Of a DNA stretch of 64,000 nucleotides, positions 59,605 to 64,000 are shown piece after piece. A model generated the notes under the pieces. That model was not told the DNA's origin and ran no database searches. It was given only the letters and a program-made list of their open reading frames with translations. The first letter of the stretch is position 1, and every line of letters begins with the position of its first letter. The DNA is from Curtobacterium sp. MCLR17_007. Its GTDB lineage: Bacteria; Actinomycetota; Actinomycetes; Actinomycetales; Microbacteriaceae. Both the position numbers and the translations under genes were made by a program. The DNA lies in contig NZ_CP126271.1 of NCBI RefSeq assembly GCF_003234655.2, positions 372,001 to 436,000 of the forward strand, written 5' to 3'.

Positions 59605-59640
59605 GCCGTTCACCCGCGTTCCGCGGACAACGGGACGTCC

Positions 59641-60663
59641 TCAGCTGCGGTGACGCGGGGCGCTGGTCGACGCGCGGACGACCAGCTGGGGGACGATCTC
59701 GATCGGGCGGAGGCGGTCGTCCTCGTCGGGCAGCAGCAGGTCGACGCACCGCCGGCCCAGGTCGGCGAAGTCGACCTGCACGGTGGTGAGCGGCGGCCAG
59801 AAGTGCTTGGCTTCGGGGATGTCGTCGTAGCCGACCACGGACAGGTCGCCCGGCACGTCGAGGCCGTACGACCGGGCCGCGTGCACCACCCCGAGCGCCA
59901 TTGCGTCATTCGAGCAGAACACCGCGGTGCAGTCGCGGTACCGCAGGAGCTCCCGGCCCGCGTGGTAGCCGAAGTCCGCCGACCAGTCGCCCAGGATCGG
60001 CGGTTGCACGGGCTTGTCGCGGTCGGACATCTCGCGCAGGAACCCCTGCATGCGGGCGTCCGCCTCGATCCAGTCCTGCGGGCCCGCGATGTGCCGGACG
60101 TACTCGTGCCCGAGGTCGAGCAGGTGCGCGGTCGCCAGGCGAGCGCCCTCCATCTGGTCGACCCAGAGCGCGGTCGGGTCCTCGTTGATGCTCGAGCGCA
60201 GCGTGACGTACGGCGTGCGGACGCCGAGCTCCTCGATCAGGTCGAACACCCGCTGCTGCGGGGCGATGACGATGATGCCCTCGACGTCCTGGTCGAGCAG
60301 GTGCCCGAGGCCGTCGCGCACCGCGGTGTCGGTCGGTTCGGCGATGTTCGCGGTGGTGATCGAGTAGCCGCGACCGACGGCCGCGTCCTCGATCGCCTGC
60401 ATCGTCACCGCGGGTCCGTAGTGCGAGCGCTGCGCCGTGAGGACGCCGATCGTGCGGGTCCGGCTGGTGACCAGGGCCCGTGCCGCGCGGTTGGGTCGGT
60501 ACTGCAGCTGCTCCATCGCGGCCAGGACCTTGTCGCGTGTCTCGGCGCGGATGGCGTCCGAGTTGTTGAGCACGCGGGAGACCGTCTGGTGCGACACCCC
60601 GGCGACCCGCGCGACATCGCGGATGCTGGGCGACCGCGGCTGCTGTGTCCGCGTCGACGACAT
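59641..60663 (-). CDS. LacI-family repressor of monosaccharide uptake
   Basis: 340 residues. HTH at about 13-60 (SIRDVARVAGVSHQTVSRVLNNSDAIRAETRDKV), hinge NRAARALVTSRTRTIGVL, then a PBP-1-like sugar-sensing domain ending with GYDDIPEAKHFWPPLTTVQVDFADLGRRCVDLL. It is encoded just upstream of mmsA-mmsB-chvE, and operator-like sites of the same type are found before both. It therefore probably represses both its own gene and the transporter until a sugar binds. Confidence 0.93.
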   Translation of the reverse strand: MSSTRTQQPRSPSIRDVARVAGVSHQTVSRVLNNSDAIRAETRDKVLAAMEQLQYRPNRAARALVTSRTRTIGVLTAQRSHYGPAVTMQAIEDAAVGRGYSITTANIAEPTDTAVRDGLGHLLDQDVEGIIVIAPQQRVFDLIEELGVRTPYVTLRSSINEDPTALWVDQMEGARLATAHLLDLGHEYVRHIAGPQDWIEADARMQGFLREMSDRDKPVQPPILGDWSADFGYHAGRELLRYRDCTAVFCSNDAMALGVVHAARSYGLDVPGDLSVVGYDDIPEAKHFWPPLTTVQVDFADLGRRCVDLLLPDEDDRLRPIEIVPQLVVRASTSAPRHRS

Positions 60664-60699
60664 GGGTTCTCGTTTCCCGCTCGGGGCCGTGGCACGCCC

Positions 60700-60734
60700 A
60701 TGTGCACGTTCACATCCCGAGCCAGATCATTATG
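60700..60734 (-). promoter_or_regulatory. lacI promoter -10 and operator
   Basis: On the minus strand, -10 CATAAT (60734-60729) is followed by ATGTGAACGTGCACAT (plus-strand 60700-60715, ATGTGCACGTTCACAT), a near-perfect palindrome covering the start of the transcript. Same spacing from the -10 as at mmsA. The rest of 60735-60868 has no visible feature. Confidence 0.65.
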
Positions 60735-60868
60735 CACGTCCGCGGGCCGGGCGCCACCTGAGCGTCGACCGAGCCGTTGCGCCGGGAGCGCGAACCGGTA
60801 CCGGGGTGCCACCCGGGCGGCTCCGTGGGCCGACGCGTGGACCCGTCGTCGACCGGGACCATCGGGGC

Positions 60869-61078
60869 ATGGGCAACGTCATCTCGAGGAACGCCGACGC
60901 AGCAGGGCTGCTCGGCACCACCATGCTGCTGGTCCTGGCCGGCCGCCACCTGCGCTCCCGCCACGTCATCCGTGGGGTGCTGCTGCTCGCGTGCTGGCTC
61001 GTCGTGGTCCCGGTGGCGCTCGTCGTCTTCGTGGTCACGAGCGTGGTCGGGCTGCTCCTGCGGACACGCCGGCGCTGA
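60869..61078 (+). CDS. Small basic membrane protein, unknown
   Basis: 69 residues from ATG at 60869. Two hydrophobic helices (AAGLLGTTMLLVLAG and VIRGVLLLACWLVVVPVALVVFVVTSVVGLLL), basic ends (RHLRSRH, RTRRR). No family assigned. Evidence is only length, hydrophobicity and GC3; it could be spurious, but nothing else uses this space. Confidence 0.5.
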   Translation: MGNVISRNADAAGLLGTTMLLVLAGRHLRSRHVIRGVLLLACWLVVVPVALVVFVVTSVVGLLLRTRRR

Positions 61079-61085
61079 CCCGGGT

Positions 61086-61153
61086 CAGTCGAGCGCGCTG
61101 ACCGGACTCAGTCGAGTGCGCTGACCGGACTCAGTCGAGCGCGCTGACCGGGA
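61086..61153 (-). repeat. 23-bp direct repeats at the idi 3' end
   Basis: CAGTCGAGCGCGCTGACCGG-ACT units begin at 61086, 61109 and 61132 (third shorter, last bases differ). Each contains the bases that encode VSALD-stop, the end of idi on the minus strand, so two spare copies of the stop region lie just past the true stop at 61131. Confidence 0.85.
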
Positions 61154-61664
61154 GCTGCTCGAGCTGCCAGCCGAGCCACGGGCTGAACGCGAACGGCGCC
61201 GCCGACACGGCACTGCGCAGGGCGTCCTCGGAGAGCCACTCGTACTCGGAGACCTCGTCGTCGGCGGGCGCGGGGACGTCGTCGGTGACGGCGCGGAACA
61301 CCGGGCAGACCTCGTTCTCGACGATGCCCGAGGCGTCGACCGCGCGGTACCGGAAGTCGGGCAGCACGGGCTGCACGTCACGGACGGTGATGCCGAGCTC
61401 GCGGGCGGCGCGCCGGGCGATCGCGTCCTCGAACGACTCGTCCGGACCGGGGTGTCCGCAGAACGAGTTCGTCCACACGCCCGGCCACGCCTTCTTCGTG
61501 AGCGCCCGGCGTGTGACCAGCAGATCCCCGTCGCTGTTCGTCACGTGGCAGCTGAACGCCAGGTGCAGCGGCGTGTGGTCGGTGTGCACCGCGAACTTGT
61601 CCGCGGTGCCGATCGGGGTACGGTCCTCGGCGAGCAGCACGACGGTTTCAGGGAAGTGGTTCAT
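61131..61664 (-). CDS. idi: Isopentenyl-diphosphate delta-isomerase type 1
   Basis: 177 residues. Nudix fold with CGHPGPDESFEDAIARRAARELG (active Cys69 in FCGHP), metal-binding His in HTPLHLAFSCHV and Glu in NEVCPVFRA/YEWLSEDAL. Interconverts IPP and DMAPP, the C5 units for carotenoids and quinones. Divergent from crtE with only 21 bases between the starts. Confidence 0.96.
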   Translation of the reverse strand: MNHFPETVVLLAEDRTPIGTADKFAVHTDHTPLHLAFSCHVTNSDGDLLVTRRALTKKAWPGVWTNSFCGHPGPDESFEDAIARRAARELGITVRDVQPVLPDFRYRAVDASGIVENEVCPVFRAVTDDVPAPADDEVSEYEWLSEDALRSAVSAAPFAFSPWLGWQLEQLPVSALD

Positions 61665-61685
61665 CTAGTTCGATAGATTAGGCCA
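61665..61685. promoter_or_regulatory. Divergent overlapping promoters of idi and crtE
   Basis: Only 21 bases (CTAGTTCGATAGATTAGGCCA) separate the two ATGs. Rightward -10 TAGATT (61675-61680) would start transcription about at the crtE ATG; leftward TAATCT (61682-61677) would start just before the idi ATG. Neither has a Shine-Dalgarno, so both look leaderless. -35 elements, if any, lie inside the opposing genes. A MarR-type or other operator could overlap this AT-rich core. Confidence 0.55.
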
Positions 61686-62744
61686 ATGACGGACGAAGCG
61701 GCCACCGTGGCGCACATCGACCTCGCCCTGGTCGACGACTGCCTGGAGCGCTTCTTCACCGTGTCGTCGGCCCGTGCCCAGGCGTTCGGACGCCCCTCCG
61801 AGGAACTCTGGCGCGTGCTGCGCAAGGCCAGCATGGGCGGCAAGCGTTTCCGCCCCCGCATGGTGTTGACGGCCTACGCCGGACTCGGCGGGACCGACGT
61901 GCACGCGGCCGCCAACGTCGGGGCCGCGTACGAACTCCTGCACACCGCACTCGTGGTCCACGACGACGTGATCGACCGCGACTGGTCCCGCCGCGGGCAG
62001 CCGAACGTCGCCGGGTCCTTCCGCGACAACGGCACGACCGGCGGGCTGCCGCTGCCGACCGCCGAGCACCGCGGCATGAGCGCCGCCGTCATCGCCGGCG
62101 ACCTGGCGCTCGCCGGTGCGCCACGCTTCATCGAGGCCAGCGGTGCCGACGCTGGCCGTCGTGCGCGGCTGCTCGACCTGTTCGACGACGCGGTGTTCGC
62201 GAGCGCCGCGGGCGAGATGGCCGACGTCGACCTGACCCACGGCGTGATGCCCACGGTGGACGAAGTGCTCGCGATGGAGCGGGCGAAGACCAGCGTGTAC
62301 TCCTTCGAGGCGCCGCTGCAGTCCGGTGCGGTGCTCGCGGGCGCCCCGGAGACGGTGGTCGCCGCGCTGGGGGCCTTCGGCCGGGAGATCGGCATCGCCT
62401 ACCAGGTGGTCGACGACCTGCTCGGGGTCTTCGGCGACGAGGCCGCGACGGGCAAGACCGCCATCGGTGACCTGCGCGAGGGCAAGCGCACCATGCTCAT
62501 CGCCTACGCGGCGACCACGGAGTGCTGGGCCGAGCTGGCGCCGTACCTCGGCGACCCGGACCTGACCGAGGAGCGCGCGGCCGAGATGCGCCGCCTGCTC
62601 GTGCACTGCGGCGCCCACGACGCCGCGCTGGCCCGCGTCCGCGAGCACACCGCGCTGGCCCGTGCCGAACTCGCTGCGCTGCCCTACGACCTCGCCGTCC
62701 GGCTCGAGGCCCTCGTGTCCGAGCTGGTGGAGCGCGTCCGGTGA
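61686..62744 (+). CDS. crtE: Geranylgeranyl diphosphate synthase (polyprenyl synthetase)
   Basis: 352 residues. First Asp-rich motif VHDDVIDRD (residues 92-99), preceded by GGKRFRPRMVL; second motif YQVVDDLLGVFGDEAATGK about 245. The residues before the first motif (YELLHTALVVHDD) set chain length; GGPP for C40 carotenoids is inferred because crtB and crtI follow directly. Overlaps crtB by four bases (GTGA). Confidence 0.93.
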   Translation: MTDEAATVAHIDLALVDDCLERFFTVSSARAQAFGRPSEELWRVLRKASMGGKRFRPRMVLTAYAGLGGTDVHAAANVGAAYELLHTALVVHDDVIDRDWSRRGQPNVAGSFRDNGTTGGLPLPTAEHRGMSAAVIAGDLALAGAPRFIEASGADAGRRARLLDLFDDAVFASAAGEMADVDLTHGVMPTVDEVLAMERAKTSVYSFEAPLQSGAVLAGAPETVVAALGAFGREIGIAYQVVDDLLGVFGDEAATGKTAIGDLREGKRTMLIAYAATTECWAELAPYLGDPDLTEERAAEMRRLLVHCGAHDAALARVREHTALARAELAALPYDLAVRLEALVSELVERVR

Positions 62745-63676
62745 GCACCGACCACACCGGAAGCACGCACGCCGCGCGGCTCCCGCTCTACGACGCCACG
62801 GCCGAGGCGGCGTCCTCCGTCGTCATCGACCGGTACTCCACGTCCTTCGGGCTCGCCAGTCGGTTGCTCACCAAGGACATCCGCGAGCACATCAAGAACG
62901 TCTACGCCCTGGTCCGCGTGGCCGACGAGGTCGTCGACGGCCCCGCGACCGAGGCCGGGCTCGACCCGGCCCTCGCGCGCACCGTCCTCGACGAACTCGA
63001 GCAGGACACCGAGCGTGCGATCGCACACGGGTTCTCGGTGAACCCGGTCGTGCACGCCTTCGCCCGCACCGCCCGGACGACCGGGTTCGGTGCCGAGCTG
63101 ACGCGTCCGTTCTTCGCGTCGATGCGGATGGACCTCGAGCAGACCGAGCACGACGACGCCTCGTTCGACACCTACGTGTACGGCTCGGCCGAGGTCGTCG
63201 GGCTCATGTGCCTGCGTGCGTTCGTGTACCGCGCGGGCACCCCGACGTTCGACGCCACCGTGCTCGTCGACGGCGCTCGGGCGCTCGGAGCCGCCTTCCA
63301 GAAGGTCAACTTCCTGCGCGACCTGCACGCCGACTTCGAGGTGCTGGGACGCTCGTACTTCCCCGGCGTCGACGTCCGCACCTTCGACGAGACCACCAAG
63401 CGCCGGCTCGTCGCCGACGTGCAGGCCGACCTCGACACCGCGGCGCGCACCGTCCCCCTGCTGCCGAAGGACGCCCGCAACGCGGTCGGTCTCGCGCACG
63501 CGCTGTTCCAAGAGCTCAACGACCGGATCGCCGCCACCCCGGCGGACCGGCTGATCACCACGCGCGTGCGCGTCCCGAACCCGGTGAAGGCGCGGCTCGC
63601 CGCGCAGGTGCTCGCCGGACGCGCACCGCTCCGTTCACGAACCCGCACCACCACCCGCCCTGGAGGCTCCCGATGA
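62741..63676 (+). CDS. crtB: Phytoene synthase
   Basis: 311 residues, GTG start. Squalene/phytoene synthase fold: SFGLASRLL at the N-terminus, first Asp-rich motif VRVADEVVDG, second region KVNFLRDLHADFEVLGRSYFPG. Condenses two GGPP into phytoene, first committed carotenoid step. Overlaps crtI by four bases (ATGA). Confidence 0.95.
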   Translation: MSTDHTGSTHAARLPLYDATAEAASSVVIDRYSTSFGLASRLLTKDIREHIKNVYALVRVADEVVDGPATEAGLDPALARTVLDELEQDTERAIAHGFSVNPVVHAFARTARTTGFGAELTRPFFASMRMDLEQTEHDDASFDTYVYGSAEVVGLMCLRAFVYRAGTPTFDATVLVDGARALGAAFQKVNFLRDLHADFEVLGRSYFPGVDVRTFDETTKRRLVADVQADLDTAARTVPLLPKDARNAVGLAHALFQELNDRIAATPADRLITTRVRVPNPVKARLAAQVLAGRAPLRSRTRTTTRPGGSR

Positions 63677-64000
63677 CCCCGCCACGAGCCTCCAGTCAGG
63701 AGTCCACGCGCAAGGTGCCCGTCCGCCGCGCCGTCGTGATCGGCGGTGGCATCAGCGGACTCGCCTCCGCAGCGCTGCTGGCGCGGGACGGTTTCGCCGT
63801 CACCGTGCTCGAACAGCGCACCCAGCTCGGCGGCCGTGCCGGGTCGTGGGAGCGGGACGGCTTCCGGTTCGACACCGGGCCGTCCTGGTACCTCATGCCC
63901 GAGGTGTTCGACCACTTCTTCCAGCTGCTCGGCACCAGCGCCGACGAACAGCTCGACCTGGTGAAGCTCGACCCGGGCTACCGCGTCTACAGCGAGGGCC
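63673..64000 (+). CDS. crtI: Phytoene desaturase, 3'-truncated by window edge
   Basis: Only the first 109 residues are visible. FAD/NAD-binding motif AVVIGGGISGLASAALLARDG (residues 20-40), then VLEQRTQLGGRAGSWERDGFRFDTGPSWYLMP, the CrtI-type N-terminal signature (GGRAG, DTGPS). Desaturates phytoene to lycopene in bacteria. Its start overlaps the crtB stop (ATGA). The end and any later carotenoid genes lie beyond the window. Confidence 0.93.
   Translation, partial: MTPPRASSQESTRKVPVRRAVVIGGGISGLASAALLARDGFAVTVLEQRTQLGGRAGSWERDGFRFDTGPSWYLMPEVFDHFFQLLGTSADEQLDLVKLDPGYRVYSEG

Noticed and set aside
61086..61153. CRISPR or att repeats
   Set aside because: Copies abut directly without spacers and derive from the idi 3' end.

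Overview
The window is very GC-rich, gene-dense and strongly third-position-GC biased. It uses many GTG and a few TTG starts, and many 4-bp ATGA/GTGA stop-start overlaps. Together with the crtE-crtB-crtI carotenoid genes and a separate GGPP synthase, an elongated (non-zinc) S14 encoded with L28 and L33, and branched-chain keto-acid dehydrogenase genes, this points to a high-GC actinobacterium, most likely a member of the Microbacteriaceae such as Curtobacterium or a relative (genus is inference). No insertion sequence, prophage, CRISPR array or origin was seen. One tRNA-Gly(CCC) is present.

Layout. 0-9 kb: the end of an MFS exporter, a small secreted protein of unknown role, a 61-bp palindrome-bearing tandem repeat, a CDF metal exporter, a DUF4166/epimerase pair, an EamA exporter with a divergent LysR regulator, and lmw-PTP with purB. 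9-15 kb: an aminotransferase followed by E1alpha, E1beta and E2 of a 2-oxoacid (probably branched-chain) dehydrogenase. 15-20 kb, minus strand: a LuxR-type response regulator, histidine kinase, MprF-like lysyltransferase, membrane-anchored esterase and mini membrane protein in one tight operon. 20-23 kb: a DasR/NagR-like GntR regulator and a split GlcNAc/glucose-type PTS (IIA, IIB and a divergent IIC) with matching operators. 23-28 kb: a zinc block (znuA-znuC-znuB-zur with a Zur box), then rpmB-rpmG-rpsN lacking zinc ligands, then HU.

28-35 kb: a CopD-CtaG-like membrane protein coupled to a PIF1-like helicase, DUF4383 and PAP2 proteins, a HicB-like protein without HicA, and a CE1758-type flavin monooxygenase. 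35-40.6 kb: an SMR efflux pair facing a TetR gene across a perfect 16-bp inverted repeat, then a permease/TIGR03943/anchored propeller-like/GNAT series. 40.6-46.8 kb: zinc alcohol dehydrogenase, glycerate kinase, a sarcosine-oxidase-like flavoenzyme, and an XRE regulator with an SDR. 46.8-48.5 kb: a compositionally odd patch (Cys-rich secreted protein, divergent cold-shock-domain protein, about 0.6 kb with no clear gene) at the 3' side of tRNA-Gly.

48.6-55 kb: an uncharacterised gene pair, a full CopD-CtaG protein, a double-GNAT protein, dcd, and an HTH-MntA/HepT-like toxin-antitoxin pair whose HepT has lost two of its three RNase motif residues. 55-60.7 kb: the mmsA-mmsB-chvE monosaccharide ABC transporter with a LacI regulator and two near-identical operators. 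61-64 kb: idi divergent from crtE-crtB-crtI; crtI runs off the end of the window.

A near-identical 36-bp perfect palindrome follows three unrelated genes or operons (about 23.3, 35.2 and 40.6 kb), with degenerate relatives at 55.1 and 59.6 kb. It looks like a lineage-specific dispersed terminator element.
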